In this document: positions 25,402 to 35,700 of the stretch, piece after piece
How the letters are laid out: each line of letters opens with the position of its first letter
Position numbering within the stretch: position 1 is the stretch's first letter
Assembly: GCF_002419815.1 (NCBI RefSeq)
Contig: NZ_DIGV01000049.1
Location: 1-63,097 of the forward strand
Reading direction: 5' to 3'
Length of the DNA: 63,097 nt
Source: Brevundimonas sp. UBA5713
GTDB taxonomy: Bacteria; Pseudomonadota; Alphaproteobacteria; Caulobacterales; Caulobacteraceae
Made by a program: the position numbers and the translations under genes
Notes under the pieces: generated by a model
What the model was told of the DNA's origin: nothing
Databases searched by the model: none
Seen by the model: only the letters and a program-made list of their open reading frames with translations

Positions 25402-26910
25402 ATGTCAGCACCTGAAGCCCGCGTTGCGACGGTGAACGATAAACAATTCTGGCGGGTGAATTCTAAGATGATCGGGGGCCTTGCAATGGGACAGATGACC
25501 GATCCAGATCGTATCTGGACGGAAGCGGCAGACCGCTTGAAGGCCGAAATCGGCGACGGTCCCTACAGCTCCTATATCGCGCCTTCGGCTGTGCGTGTGG
25601 ACTCGGCAGGGAACCTGATCCTTGTCACCCCCACCGCCTATGCGCGCGACTGGGTCCGTCAAAACGCACTGCGTCGCATGAATGAACTGTGGCTGGGCCT
25701 GGACGGCCTGTCGCGTCGTCTGGACGTTCGTTGCCGCGCCGAGGTGGGTTCGATCCTGCCGTCGGTCGCTCGCGAGGCTCCGCGCCTCAACTCCATCAGC
25801 ACGGCTCCGGCAACCGCTACGACCGCACCGACCTTTGCCGCCTCTGCCGACAGCGCCCGCGCCGTCCGCGCCGCAGGCCTGCAAGAGCGTCTGACCTTCG
25901 ACACCTTCGTCGAAGGCCACGGCAATGCCTTTGCCCTGGCGATCGCCAAACAGGTTGCCTCGTGGGCCGATGGCCACTTCAATCCGGTGTTCTTCTGCGG
26001 CCCGTACGGCTATGGCAAGACCCACCTGCTGAACGCTATCGCCTGGGAGGCCCAGCGCCTGCGCCCGAACGCCAAGGTGGTCTACCTGACCGCCGAGCGT
26101 TTCCTGTCGACCTTCGTGCGCGCCATGCAGGACCGTTCGACCAACGCCTTCAAGGAAAGCCTGCGTTCGGCAGACATGCTGCTGATCGACGACGTCCAGT
26201 TCGTGGGCGGCAAGGCTTCCACCCAGGAAGAACTGCTGAACACGCTGACCGCCCTGATCGAGGACGGTAAGCGTATCGTTCTGTCGGCTGACCGCGCGCC
26301 GGTGGCCCTGACCGATATCGAGCCGCGCCTGCGCAGCCACATGGCCGCCGGCCTGACCTGCCCTGTCGAAGCCGCCGACCGCACCCTGAAGGTCGCCGTG
26401 GCCCAGAACCGCCTGCGCGCGCTGGCCAAGCTGGGTGTCGTCTCGGGCGAGGCCCGTCCGGAAGTGCTGGAGCATATGGTGGATCGCACCCCCGGCTCGA
26501 TGCGCGAGCTGGAAGGTGCCGTAAACACTCTGGCCGCTGTGGCCGGTGCCCGTCTGGCCACCCTGACCACGGATGAAGTTCAGGCCCTGCTGGGCACCTC
26601 CATGCGCGGTGGTCCGGAGCGTCGCATCACCGTCGACGAGATCCAGAAGACTGTCGCCGAGCATTTCAGCCTGAAACAGGCGGACCTGCTGAGCGAGCGT
26701 CGCACCCGCGCCATCGCCCGCCCGCGCCAGATCGCCATGTATCTGTGCAAGCAGCACACCACCCGTTCCTATCCGGATATCGGCCGTCGCTTCGGTGGCC
26801 GTGACCACACCACCGTGCTGCACGGTGTGCGCAAGATCGAGGAACTGCTGTCGCAAGACGAACAGATCGCCCGCGACGTGGAAGCCCTGACGCGCAAATT
26901 GCGCGGATAA
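25402..26910 (+). CDS. dnaA: Chromosomal replication initiator DnaA
   Basis: The AAA+ initiator that opens oriC, 502 residues. Domain I is near IWTEAADRLKAEIGDGPYSSYI; the variable linker is rich in A, T and P (residues 115-160); Walker A is GPYGYGKTH, Walker B is LLIDDVQF; the sensor and arginine region follows; domain IV carries RRFGGRDHTTVLHGVRKIEEL for DnaA-box binding. AGGAGAAG lies 9 bases before the ATG at 25402. Internal ATGs at residues 23, 29 and 32 (the second with GGGGG upstream) make the first 30 residues uncertain. dnaN follows after a terminator. Confidence 0.96.
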   Translation: MSAPEARVATVNDKQFWRVNSKMIGGLAMGQMTDPDRIWTEAADRLKAEIGDGPYSSYIAPSAVRVDSAGNLILVTPTAYARDWVRQNALRRMNELWLGLDGLSRRLDVRCRAEVGSILPSVAREAPRLNSISTAPATATTAPTFAASADSARAVRAAGLQERLTFDTFVEGHGNAFALAIAKQVASWADGHFNPVFFCGPYGYGKTHLLNAIAWEAQRLRPNAKVVYLTAERFLSTFVRAMQDRSTNAFKESLRSADMLLIDDVQFVGGKASTQEELLNTLTALIEDGKRIVLSADRAPVALTDIEPRLRSHMAAGLTCPVEAADRTLKVAVAQNRLRALAKLGVVSGEARPEVLEHMVDRTPGSMRELEGAVNTLAAVAGARLATLTTDEVQALLGTSMRGGPERRITVDEIQKTVAEHFSLKQADLLSERRTRAIARPRQIAMYLCKQHTTRSYPDIGRRFGGRDHTTVLHGVRKIEELLSQDEQIARDVEALTRKLRG

Positions 26911-26960
26911 GACTGGAATGTCGCGTAAACTGCGCGGCTAAGGCTGAACCCACCCCGATG

Positions 26961-26996
26961 AAGGCCGCGCCCGTCCAAGGCGCGGCCTTTTTCTTT
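26961..26996 (+). terminator. Terminator of dnaA
   Basis: AAGGCCGCGCC (26961-26971) and GGCGCGGCCTT (26979-26989) form a perfect 11-bp stem followed by TTTCTTT, so dnaA and dnaN are separate transcripts. Confidence 0.88.
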
Positions 26997-27056
26997 GGTC
27001 CTGTGGATTTTCAGCGTCTTTTGGGGGCGAAGCGGACAAGCAGGGCGGCTGAACCG

Positions 27057-27084
27057 TTGCTCCTTGCGCTCAATCCGCTAGTGT
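27057..27084 (+). promoter_or_regulatory. Candidate promoter of dnaN
   Basis: TTGCTCC (27057-27063), a 13-base spacer and GCTAGTGTC (27077-27085) partly match the Caulobacter housekeeping pattern, about 60 bases before the dnaN ATG. Confidence 0.45.
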
Positions 27085-27142
27085 CACCGTCCATATATTT
27101 CGATCAGGGGCGTCTATCCTGATCGCGACCGGGCGAGACCAC

Positions 27143-28261
27143 ATGCAGCTGACCATCGAACGTTCCGCGCTTCTCCGGGCTCTGGGCCACGTCCAGAGCG
27201 TTGTCGAGCGTCGCAACACTATTCCGATCCTGTCGAACGTGCTGCTGACGGCGGGTCGCGACCGCCTGTCTTTCGCGGCTACCGATCTCGACATGGAAAT
27301 GGTCGACGAGGCCGAAGCGCAGGTGAATGTCGAGGGCCAGATCACGGCTCCGGCGCACACCCTGTATGAAATCGTCCGCAAGCTGCCCGATGGTGCCGAG
27401 GTCAGCCTGAGCTATTCGGGCGATGATCCCCGTCTGGTGGTCGCTGCAGGTCGCTCCAAATTCAATCTGCCGGTGCTTCCCGCCGGTGACTTCCCAGTCA
27501 TGTCCAACGAGGCCTCGGGCGCACGCTTTACCCTGCCCAAGGAAGATCTGGCCCGCCTGATCGACAAGACCCGTTTCGCCGTCTCGACCGAAGAGACGCG
27601 CTATTATCTGAACGGCCTGTACCTGCACACCGTGGCCGATGGCGGCATTCCGCTGCTGCGCGCCGTGGCCACCGACGGCCACCGTCTGGCGCTGGCCGAA
27701 ACCCCGGCACCGGAAGGCGCTGCGGGCGGTCCGGGTGTGATCGTACCGCGCAAGACCGTGGATCAGGTCCGCCGCTTGCTGGACGATGGCGCAGGCCCTG
27801 TCGAGGTTCAGGTCTCGGCGCAGAAAATCCGTTTCGAGTTCGGTGAAGCCAGCCTGACCTCCAAGGTCATCGACGGCGCCTTCCCCGACTATCTGCGCGT
27901 CATCCCCAAGGGCAATGACAAGCAAGCTGACATAGACAACAGCCTGTTCGCCAAGGCCGTCGACCGCGTGGCCACCATCTCGGCTGAAAAGAGCCGCTCG
28001 GTGAAGCTGGCTTTCGACAACGACCGCGTGAAACTGACCGTCCGCAACATGGAAGCCGGTCAGGCCGAGGAAGAGGTCGAAATCGGCTATTCGGACGAGC
28101 CGTTCGAAATCGGCTTCAACGCCCGCTATCTGCTGGACGTGGCTGGTCAGATCACCGGTGAGATCGCCACCTTCAAATTCGCCGATCCGGCCAGCCCGAC
28201 GCTGGTCCTCGATCCGGCAGACGTTGGCGTTCAATACGTGCTGATGCCGCTGCGGGTATAG
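27143..28261 (+). CDS. dnaN: DNA polymerase III beta sliding clamp
   Basis: The ring-shaped processivity clamp of the replicase, 372 residues in three repeated domains. Landmarks are MQLTIERSALLRALGHVQSVVERRNTIPILSNVL at the N-terminus (family start), LRAVATDGHRLALAE in domain II, and the C-terminal VQYVLMPLRV that shapes the client-binding pocket. It follows dnaA by about 230 bases with its own likely promoter and ends in a strong terminator. Confidence 0.97.
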   Translation: MQLTIERSALLRALGHVQSVVERRNTIPILSNVLLTAGRDRLSFAATDLDMEMVDEAEAQVNVEGQITAPAHTLYEIVRKLPDGAEVSLSYSGDDPRLVVAAGRSKFNLPVLPAGDFPVMSNEASGARFTLPKEDLARLIDKTRFAVSTEETRYYLNGLYLHTVADGGIPLLRAVATDGHRLALAETPAPEGAAGGPGVIVPRKTVDQVRRLLDDGAGPVEVQVSAQKIRFEFGEASLTSKVIDGAFPDYLRVIPKGNDKQADIDNSLFAKAVDRVATISAEKSRSVKLAFDNDRVKLTVRNMEAGQAEEEVEIGYSDEPFEIGFNARYLLDVAGQITGEIATFKFADPASPTLVLDPADVGVQYVLMPLRV

Positions 28262-28282
28262 TCGCCCCGCGTAAGGATCCTT

Positions 28283-28316
28283 AAAGGCCCGTCCAAACCG
28301 GACGGGCCTTTGTTTT
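28283..28316. terminator. Terminator of dnaN, facing the SemiSWEET gene
   Basis: AAAGGCCCGTCC (28283-28294) and GGACGGGCCTTT (28300-28311) form a perfect 12-bp stem with T and A runs outside, usable from either side. Confidence 0.9.
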
Positions 28317-28587
28317 ATGAGTGCCGGTTCCTGAATTTCCACTTCATCGACAGAACGACTGCGGCCATGACGAGGGCACAGGCATTGGCAAAAGTCACAG
28401 GCCAGGCCTCGGTCATAAGTCCGTAGGCAACCCACAGACTGAAGCACGTCACGGTAAGGGCGTAGGTTTTCAAACTGACGGCGGAAGCGTCGCGCTCTTT
28501 CCAAATCTTGAAAGCTTGGGGCACGAAGCTTGCTATCGAGCACAAAGCGGCCGCTGTGCCCACGACATTGGCACCGATCTCGCTCAT
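28315..28587 (-). CDS. SemiSWEET-type PQ-loop membrane transporter
   Basis: A 90-residue membrane protein with three hydrophobic helices and the PQ-loop motif SFVPQAFKIWKERDA, typical of bacterial SemiSWEETs, which dimerise to transport sugars. The second helix holds ALTVTCFSLWVAYGL and the third FANACALVMAAVVLS. The gene is antisense to dnaN and recF and lies between them. Its start overlaps the stop of a 42-residue gene by four bases (ATGA). The base composition of this short insert looks lower in GC than its flanks. Sugar specificity is not visible. Confidence 0.88.
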   Translation of the reverse strand: MSEIGANVVGTAAALCSIASFVPQAFKIWKERDASAVSLKTYALTVTCFSLWVAYGLMTEAWPVTFANACALVMAAVVLSMKWKFRNRHS

Positions 28588-28712
28588 TGATCGCGCTTAC
28601 AATAATACATCGCTGACCCTTCGAAACAGGACGCTGATATCTGCGCCAAGGAAGGTGCCACAATCGCGAGCAGCGGGATCGGCAGTTTCGGGCGATGAAA
28701 TGTCTGGGCCAT
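28584..28712 (-). CDS. 42-residue small protein coupled to the SemiSWEET gene
   Basis: A short gene inside a longer open frame. The ATG at 28712 has GAGGAG six bases upstream and gives MAQTFHRPKLPIPLLAIVAP followed by SLAQISASCFEG and a basic end. It has a hydrophobic stretch and two cysteines (C29, C38), so it may be exported or membrane-bound. Its TGA overlaps the SemiSWEET ATG by four bases. The 104-residue version starting at 28898 would overlap the recF start and has no ribosome site. No function is known to me. Confidence 0.6.
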   Translation of the reverse strand: MAQTFHRPKLPIPLLAIVAPSLAQISASCFEGSAMYYCKRDQ

Positions 28713-28878
28713 GATGGTCTCCTCGACCAATCCAATGCCCGACAGTTTTGGTGGGTTCGACTTGCTCTCCACATGTCCATTACAGAGCACGGGCCTGCAT
28801 CTGGTAGGGGCGCGCAGCATTAGGCTATAGACGCTTCCTAATAGCCCCCGGCCTGCGCCGTCTCGGTAACCCTGACAT

Positions 28879-30000
28879 TTGATAACCTCCCTCGCCATTA
28901 CCGACTTTCGCTCTTACAGCGCGGCCCGTCTGGAATTATCCGGCGGGCCGGTTGTGCTGTTTGGACCGAATGGTTCGGGCAAGACCAATCTGCTGGAGGC
29001 GATCAGCCTGCTAACGCCGGGCAAGGGACTGCGTAGCGCGACAGCCGCCGAGATGGGCCGGCGCGAGCCGGGCGAGGCTATGGGTCGTCCATGGGGCGTG
29101 GCGGCGACACTGGAGACCACAGACGGCGAGCTGAAGATCGGTACGGGCGTCCAGACCATGGGCCCGTCCGCGCGCCGGATCGTACGTATCGATGGCGAGA
29201 CCGCCCCGCCGGGACGGATGCTGGACCACCTGCGCCCCGTCTGGGCCACGCCCGAACAGGACCGGCTGTTTTCAGACGCGCGTGGCGACAGGCTAAAGTT
29301 TTTCGACCGGCTGGTATTCGCCGCCAATCCCGACCACGCGGCGACCATCTCCAACTATGAAAAGGCGCTGCGCGAGCGTCTGCGTCTGCTGACCGACGAG
29401 GATCGCGCCGCCGATCCTTTGTGGCTGGATGCGCTGGAGGCCCGCCTGTCAGAGGCCGGTGCGCGCGCCGCCGTCTCTCGCGTGTCTGCGCTGAAGGCCT
29501 TGCAGGACGGTATTGACGCCCGCGCCGACCGACCCTTCCCGCAGGCGGATTTGGGACTGGAAGGTCCTGCCGAGCAAATGGCCAAGGACGGGGCCGACGA
29601 GGCCGACATCCTGTCCATGCTGGGTGAGGGATTTGCCCGCGCCCGCGCGCGTGATGGCGCAGCCGGTCGCAGCCTGTTTGGCCCCCATCGCACCGATCTG
29701 ACCGCGCTCCACCGCGAAAAGAACCGTCCTGCCGCCGAGGGGTCATCGGGTGAGCAAAAGGCCTTGGTGCTGAACCTCATTCTGGCCCAGACCGCACGTC
29801 TGGCCGCAGGGACGGCCAAGCCCGTTCTGCTGCTGGACGAAGCCCCCGCGCACCTTGATGAAGGCCGCCGTGCAGCCCTGTTCGACGAGATCGAAGCGCT
29901 TGGCCTTCAGGCCTTCATGACCGGCACGGAGCGGCCTTTATTCAGCGCGCTGGAAAACCGCGCCCAGTTCGTGGCCGTTAGCCCGCAAGGACTGGACTGA
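28879..30000 (+). CDS. recF: DNA replication and repair protein RecF
   Basis: An SMC-like ATPase that loads RecA at gaps with RecO and RecR, 373 residues. Walker A is GPNGSGKT (29-36), the ABC signature is SSGEQKAL, Walker B is LLLDEAPAHLD. The start is a TTG: an in-frame TGA is three bases upstream of the preceding codon, and any later start would cut the conserved LAITDFRSY. I see no ribosome site, so expression may be low. gyrB follows after about 160 bases. Confidence 0.93.
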   Translation: MITSLAITDFRSYSAARLELSGGPVVLFGPNGSGKTNLLEAISLLTPGKGLRSATAAEMGRREPGEAMGRPWGVAATLETTDGELKIGTGVQTMGPSARRIVRIDGETAPPGRMLDHLRPVWATPEQDRLFSDARGDRLKFFDRLVFAANPDHAATISNYEKALRERLRLLTDEDRAADPLWLDALEARLSEAGARAAVSRVSALKALQDGIDARADRPFPQADLGLEGPAEQMAKDGADEADILSMLGEGFARARARDGAAGRSLFGPHRTDLTALHREKNRPAAEGSSGEQKALVLNLILAQTARLAAGTAKPVLLLDEAPAHLDEGRRAALFDEIEALGLQAFMTGTERPLFSALENRAQFVAVSPQGLD

Positions 30001-30163
30001 CCCCCCGCGCGAACAGACCGTAAAAAGCCTTCAAAAGCTGGCTTTTCCTGCCCAATTTCCTATATATGACATGCTTCGCCGCAGAGTGATTTGCCAAGCG
30101 ATGCCGACGGCCTTCGGGTTGTCATTTCCCTGTCCGCACCGCGGACCCTGAGCCGACGTTTTC

Positions 30164-32602
30164 ATGACCGAACAGACTGCTCCCGCGCCAGAGTACGGCG
30201 CCGATTCCATCAAGGTTCTCAAAGGCCTGGATGCCGTGCGCAAGCGCCCCGGCATGTACATCGGTGACACGGATGACGGTTCGGGCCTGCACCACATGGT
30301 GTACGAGGTGGTGGACAACGCCATCGACGAAGCGCTTGCGGGCCACGCCGATCTGGTGACTGTCACCCTCAACGCCGACGGTTCGTGCACCGTGACCGAC
30401 AACGGTCGCGGCATTCCGGTGGGCATCCACGAGGAAGAAGGCGTCTCGGCGGCAGAAGTCATCATGACCCAGCTGCACGCGGGCGGTAAGTTCGACCAGA
30501 ACTCCTATAAAGTTTCGGGCGGTCTGCACGGTGTGGGCGTTTCGGTTGTGAACGCCCTGTCGGACTATCTGGAACTGGTCATCTATCGCGATGGCAAGAA
30601 GCACCACATGCGCTTCGAGCGCGGCGACACCGTCAAGTCGCTGGAAGTCGTCGGCGATGCGCCGTTGCGCACCGAAGGGGCCAAGGCCGGCCAACTGCTG
30701 ACGGGTACCGAGGTCACCTTCTATCCGTCGGTCACCACCTTCCGCTTTATCGAATTCGATTTCAAAACGCTGGAACACCGCCTGCGCGAGCTGGCCTTCC
30801 TGAACTCCGGCGTGCTGATCAAGCTGCGCGACAATCGCCCCGCCGAGCCGATCGAGAGCGTGCTGCACTATGAAGGCGGCGTCGAAGCCTTCGTGCGTCA
30901 CCTCGACAAGTCGAAGAACCCGATCCTGAAGGATGTCATCACCATTCAGGGCCAAAAGGACGGCATCGAGGTCGACTGCGCCCTGTGGTGGAACGACAGC
31001 TATCACGAGACGATGCTGTGCTTCACCAACAACATCCCCCAGCGTGACGGCGGTACCCACCTTTCAGCCTTCCGTGCCTCGCTGACGCGCGTGATGGGCA
31101 GCTACATCGACCAAGCCGGTGCGGCGAAAAAGGAAAAGGTCTCGGTTTCGGGTGAAGACGCCCGCGAAGGCCTGACCTGCGTGCTGTCGGTCAAGGTGCC
31201 CGATCCGAAGTTCAGTTCGCAGACCAAGGACAAGCTGGTCTCGTCCGAAGTGCGCCCCGCAGTGGAAAATCTCTGCTCGGAAGGCCTGTCGACCTGGTTC
31301 GAGGAACACCCGACCGAAGCCAAGATGATCGTGTCCAAGATCGTCGAGGCTGCCGCCGCCCGTGAGGCCGCCCGCAAGGCGCGCGAGCTGACCCGCCGCA
31401 AGTCGGTGCTGGAAATCAGCTCCCTGCCGGGCAAGCTGGCAGACTGTCAGGAACGCGATCCGGCCAAGGCCGAACTGTTCATCGTGGAGGGTGACTCCGC
31501 AGGTGGCTCGGCCAAACAGGCCCGTAACCGCGAAAATCAGGCCGTCCTGCCGCTGCGCGGTAAGATCCTGAACGTGGAGCGCGCCCGCTTTGACCGCATG
31601 CTGTCGTCAGACACCATCGGCACGCTGATTTTGGCGCTGGGCACCGGCATTGGCCGCGATGACTTCAACGCCGACAAGCTGCGCTATCACAAGATCATTC
31701 TGATGGCCGATGCGGACGTCGACGGCGCGCACATCCGTACGCTTTTGTTGACCTTCTTCTATCGCCAGATGCCGGAACTGATCGAGCGCGGTCACATCTA
31801 CATCGCCCAGCCGCCGCTCTATAAGGTCTCCAAGGGCAAGCAGCATCGCTACATCAAGGATCAGGCGGAAATGGACGCCTATCTGATCGATGAAGGCTGT
31901 GCCGACGCCACGCTGGAAACGGCAAATGGCGAGGTTCGCGCCAGCCGCGACCTGCAGGAACTGGTCCGTGAGGCCAAGGCCTTCAAGGCCGGTGTGGACC
32001 GTCTGGCCACCCGCGCCCCGGCCTTTGCCATCGAGCAAGGCGCGCTGTCGGGTCTGTTCGATGAAGACAACGGCGAGCTGCTGGAACGCGCCCAGCGCGC
32101 TGCAGCGCGTCTGGACCTCTATAACGAAGATGGCGATGGCCCGTGGTCGGGCGAGTTGGCCGCTCAGGGCGGCGTGGCTTTCAGCCGCGTACGTCGCGCC
32201 GTGAACGAGACTGTGGTGCTGGATGAAGTGCTGGGCCGTTCGATGGACGCGCGTCGCCTCGGTGAACGTGCCGCCGCCTTTGACGGCCTGTTCGCCAAGC
32301 CCGCCACTTTCCGCCGCAAGGACAAGACGGTGATCGTGCGTGGTCCGCTGGACCTGCTGGCCGCTGTTCTCGACGCCGGCAAGAAGGGCATTGCCATCCA
32401 GCGCTATAAGGGTCTGGGCGAAATGAACCCCGACCAGCTGTGGGAAACCACGCTGGACGCCAACGCCCGCACCTTGCTGCAGGTCAAGGTCGACCACGCA
32501 GACGAAACCGATGACTTGTTCGCCAAACTGATGGGCGACGTGGTGGAACCCCGTCGCGAGTTCATTCAGGAAAACGCCCTCGACGCCGCCGTCGACGCCT
32601 GA
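30164..32602 (+). CDS. gyrB: DNA gyrase subunit B
   Basis: The ATPase subunit of gyrase, 812 residues. GHKL ATPase motifs: EVVDNAIDEAL, DNGRGIPVG, GGLHGVGVSVVNALS. The transducer domain is followed by the TOPRIM motifs EGDSAGGSAKQARNRENQAV and DADVDGAHIRTLLLTFF, then the C-terminal RYKGLGEMNPDQLWETT. About 160 residues between TOPRIM and the C-terminal motif form an insert-like segment, usual for alphaproteobacterial GyrB. It completes the dnaA-dnaN-recF-gyrB order. Confidence 0.97.
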   Translation: MTEQTAPAPEYGADSIKVLKGLDAVRKRPGMYIGDTDDGSGLHHMVYEVVDNAIDEALAGHADLVTVTLNADGSCTVTDNGRGIPVGIHEEEGVSAAEVIMTQLHAGGKFDQNSYKVSGGLHGVGVSVVNALSDYLELVIYRDGKKHHMRFERGDTVKSLEVVGDAPLRTEGAKAGQLLTGTEVTFYPSVTTFRFIEFDFKTLEHRLRELAFLNSGVLIKLRDNRPAEPIESVLHYEGGVEAFVRHLDKSKNPILKDVITIQGQKDGIEVDCALWWNDSYHETMLCFTNNIPQRDGGTHLSAFRASLTRVMGSYIDQAGAAKKEKVSVSGEDAREGLTCVLSVKVPDPKFSSQTKDKLVSSEVRPAVENLCSEGLSTWFEEHPTEAKMIVSKIVEAAAAREAARKARELTRRKSVLEISSLPGKLADCQERDPAKAELFIVEGDSAGGSAKQARNRENQAVLPLRGKILNVERARFDRMLSSDTIGTLILALGTGIGRDDFNADKLRYHKIILMADADVDGAHIRTLLLTFFYRQMPELIERGHIYIAQPPLYKVSKGKQHRYIKDQAEMDAYLIDEGCADATLETANGEVRASRDLQELVREAKAFKAGVDRLATRAPAFAIEQGALSGLFDEDNGELLERAQRAAARLDLYNEDGDGPWSGELAAQGGVAFSRVRRAVNETVVLDEVLGRSMDARRLGERAAAFDGLFAKPATFRRKDKTVIVRGPLDLLAAVLDAGKKGIAIQRYKGLGEMNPDQLWETTLDANARTLLQVKVDHADETDDLFAKLMGDVVEPRREFIQENALDAAVDA

Positions 32603-32625
32603 TTTTCCGGCCCAAGCCGCAAAGC

Positions 32626-32657
32626 AAAAGGACCAGCCAATGGCTGGTCCTTTTTTC
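32626..32657 (+). terminator. Terminator of gyrB
   Basis: AAAAGGACCAGCC pairs with GGCTGGTCCTTTT around an AAT turn, followed by a T run. Confidence 0.88.
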
Positions 32658-32719
32658 TTGGGACTTTCAAGAAGCGCCCCTCCGGAGAGGATCCGAGGGG
32701 GCCAACTTGTGTCCAGCGC

Positions 32720-35700
32720 CTAGAATTTGACGCTGAAGCGACCGAACAGGCGATTGTTGGAGTAGTCCGACGAATGAGTGCCGGCGTAGCCAATATCGAA
32801 GGCCGTGCGCTCGGTGGTTTGCACATTGACCGACACGGAGGTTTGCAGGGCGTCTCCGGCCAGAGACTGTCCGGTGACATCAAATACCGGACCATCGGCG
32901 AAGCGGGCTTTGTACACCGCACCATCGTCGTTCAGGTTCTCGGTCCACGCCAAATGGCCCACCAGCGTCAATGCCGGACGGCCATTGCCCCCCGCGACCA
33001 AGGTGCGGCTGCGGATACCGGCCGTCAGCAGGTCTGCCGTTTCGCTGAAGTCACCTGACAGGGCCGCATCGCCGCCTGTCTCTCGCACATCGGCGCTGTA
33101 GTCGACGCGCGTGTAGTTCACATAGGGCTCCAGCGCGGTCGAGCCGATGTTGCGACTCCATGCCCCTTCTACATAGGCCTGCCAGCCATCACCGTCATAG
33201 TCACCGGTCAGGCGTTCGGAGAAGGCGTTGAGCTGCACACCACGGCGCGTGTCAGAGTTGGTTTCGAACCACGAGCCACCGGCGCGCAGGGCAAACTCGC
33301 CTAGCGTCGCACCGCCATACACACCCACATGACGAGAACGGGTCTTGGCGCTGCTGCTCAGACGGTGACGATCCAGCTCAGAGGTGTTTTCGCCATAGGC
33401 GATACCGAAGTGGCCGCGCTCCACCGTCTTGTCGATGCTGACGGCAAAGCCGTTGCCCTCGCTGCGGAAGCGCGCATGTTCCGTCGTGCCGTCAAATCGT
33501 CCCTCGCTATGAACACCCGATGCCCAGAAGTTCAGGCCGCGGGCATTGAGCGGGGTCGAAAGACCGGCCACCGGTGCCCCGCGACCACGATCCAGCATCG
33601 CATCGCGGATCAACTGCGTATCTGCCGTCGCCACAGCGCCCAGTGAGGCGTGAACCTCGCCGGTCAGGCTATAGAGTGCCCGGCTTACGGCCTCAAAGCT
33701 GCCGTCCAGAATGGCATCCTCAAGGGCCAGGTTGCCGCTGCTGTTCGCCGCCGTCATGGCGTCGAGCGCTGTGCCCACGGCGCGCTGGTTGGCGTTTTCG
33801 CCAGCCGAGGCGATACTGACGTCATTGCGCAGCAGCGTCATATAGACAGCATCGTCTGTGTATCTAAGCGACGGCGTCAGGAAGGCCAGATCGCTGGTCG
33901 CGCCTTCGAACTGGCCCGTCACGCCACCGGCCGAAGTCAGTATCTCCATGTCCTTGACGCGCAGGTTCCATACGCCTTGGTCAGCCTTGAGGATGACACT
34001 GCCACCTTCCAGCGTGGTCGCCCCTTGAACCGCCAGCTTGGAATGCGGGGTGCCGTTCACGCCGGAGCGGACCCAGAGATAGGACCCCGGCAAGAACTCA
34101 GCGTCACCCGTGACCGTCAGGGTGCCAAAGGGATTGTCGCTGTTACCCGGCGCGACAACACCACCCGCGTCGGCCACCAGGGATGCCAGCGAACCGGTGC
34201 CGCCGATGATACCGTTCGCTGCCACGGTCGACACAGAACGAGTGATCTCCCCGTCAACCGTCAGCAAGCCTCCTTCGACACGTGTCGGTCCGGTGTAGGA
34301 GAGCGATCCGGTCAGCTGCAACTCGCCGCCGCCGACCTTGGTCAGCCCACCGATGTCGTCCGGATTACGTTCGCGGACGATGGCCGAATAGTGATCAATC
34401 GCGTCGGTAATATCATTGGACCAGACATCCTTTGTACCACCGGCCACGGCCACTTCGCGCACAGCCCGCAGCGCGCTGGGGCCGTTCAGAGCGTCGCCCA
34501 TTTGCGGCACGCCCCATCCCGCACGGATATCGACACCTTCTTCTTCGATATCGCGACCGCTGGAAAGCAGAATGTCGGTGATGAGGCCTGACCCATATTC
34601 CGGGAACTGTTCGATCAGTAGAGCGGTAAACCCCGAGATGTTCGGCGCTGCCATAGAGGTGCCACTGAAAGCCGCATAACCGGGCCTAACCTCGCTCATG
34701 TACTGCCGATAGGTCGGCAGGAACTGAGCGCGGTAGGCTTCGATGATCGCCGCAGCGTCAGCTTGCTCCATGAACTCCAGAGCACCCACCCCCATCTCGT
34801 AGATGAAATCGACTTCTACGCCGATCATCGAGCCCGGGTCTAAATAGAATGCGTAAAACACCGACATGAACTCGGACATTTCCCGGCCAATGCGGTTGGC
34901 TTCGGCCTCTGCATCAAACTCGACGCCATTTGCCTCTGCATCCGCCTTGGCGACCGCAAAGTCCTCAAAGAACGCATAGATTTGGGTCGCCAGGCCGAGG
35001 GCTGTGCTCTGACGATACCCCGCCATAAATGCCGGATAGGTAACGAGAGTCTGATAGGGAAAATCAGCCGCCCATTGGGCATTATCGAAATCGTAGTCGG
35101 TTATGCTTGATACGATATCCGTGCCCGGACCCGCCAGGCACCACGTCGCGGCGTGTCCGCAGAGATTGCTACCATTTTGTATGTCCTGCGCATCGTAGTT
35201 TGCGACAGTCAGGAAGTTCGATTTCACTTCGGGTACAAAATGCGGGGTCATCCCCCACTGGGTCGCGTGGAGCTGTCCTTCGTTACCCGCCGAGAACACG
35301 ACAATGGCGTCTGAATCGACGACGGCTTGCCAGTTTTGCCTCGTAATGGTCGGCACAACGCCTGCAAATCGCGCCTCCATGTCTTCGAGAGATGCGTCAT
35401 ATCTCAAGTTGGGAAAGTCGGAGCTTCTGATCGGAACGCCCCAACTATTGTTGATAATCCGCGCGTGTTGTCCTTCTGCAATCTTGACCAGATTGTCCAC
35501 GCTGCCAGCGATGGGCTCGCCTTTGAATAACGCCTCCAAGAACGCATAGTTCTGTCCAAGAAAATGGATGGTGGACGAGTATATATCAGCGTTATAGGCA
35601 TTGCCGAACATGGGCTGGTCTGCGAGGCGCCGCCCGACAGCGGTGCCCGCTACGTGCGTCCCATGGTTGTGCCATGGTTCCTCGCTGGAGATTGACCCAA

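Noticed and set aside
27002..27010. DnaA-box-like TGTGGATTT between dnaA and dnaN, as part of an oriC
   Set aside because: Only one imperfect box is seen, with no AT-rich unwinding region or further boxes; not enough to call an origin.
32512..32720. Possible hairpin CCCCTC...GAGGGG near 32680 as a second gyrB terminator or autotransporter terminator
   Set aside because: Imperfect and without a T run on the reverse strand, so only the clear gyrB terminator is listed.
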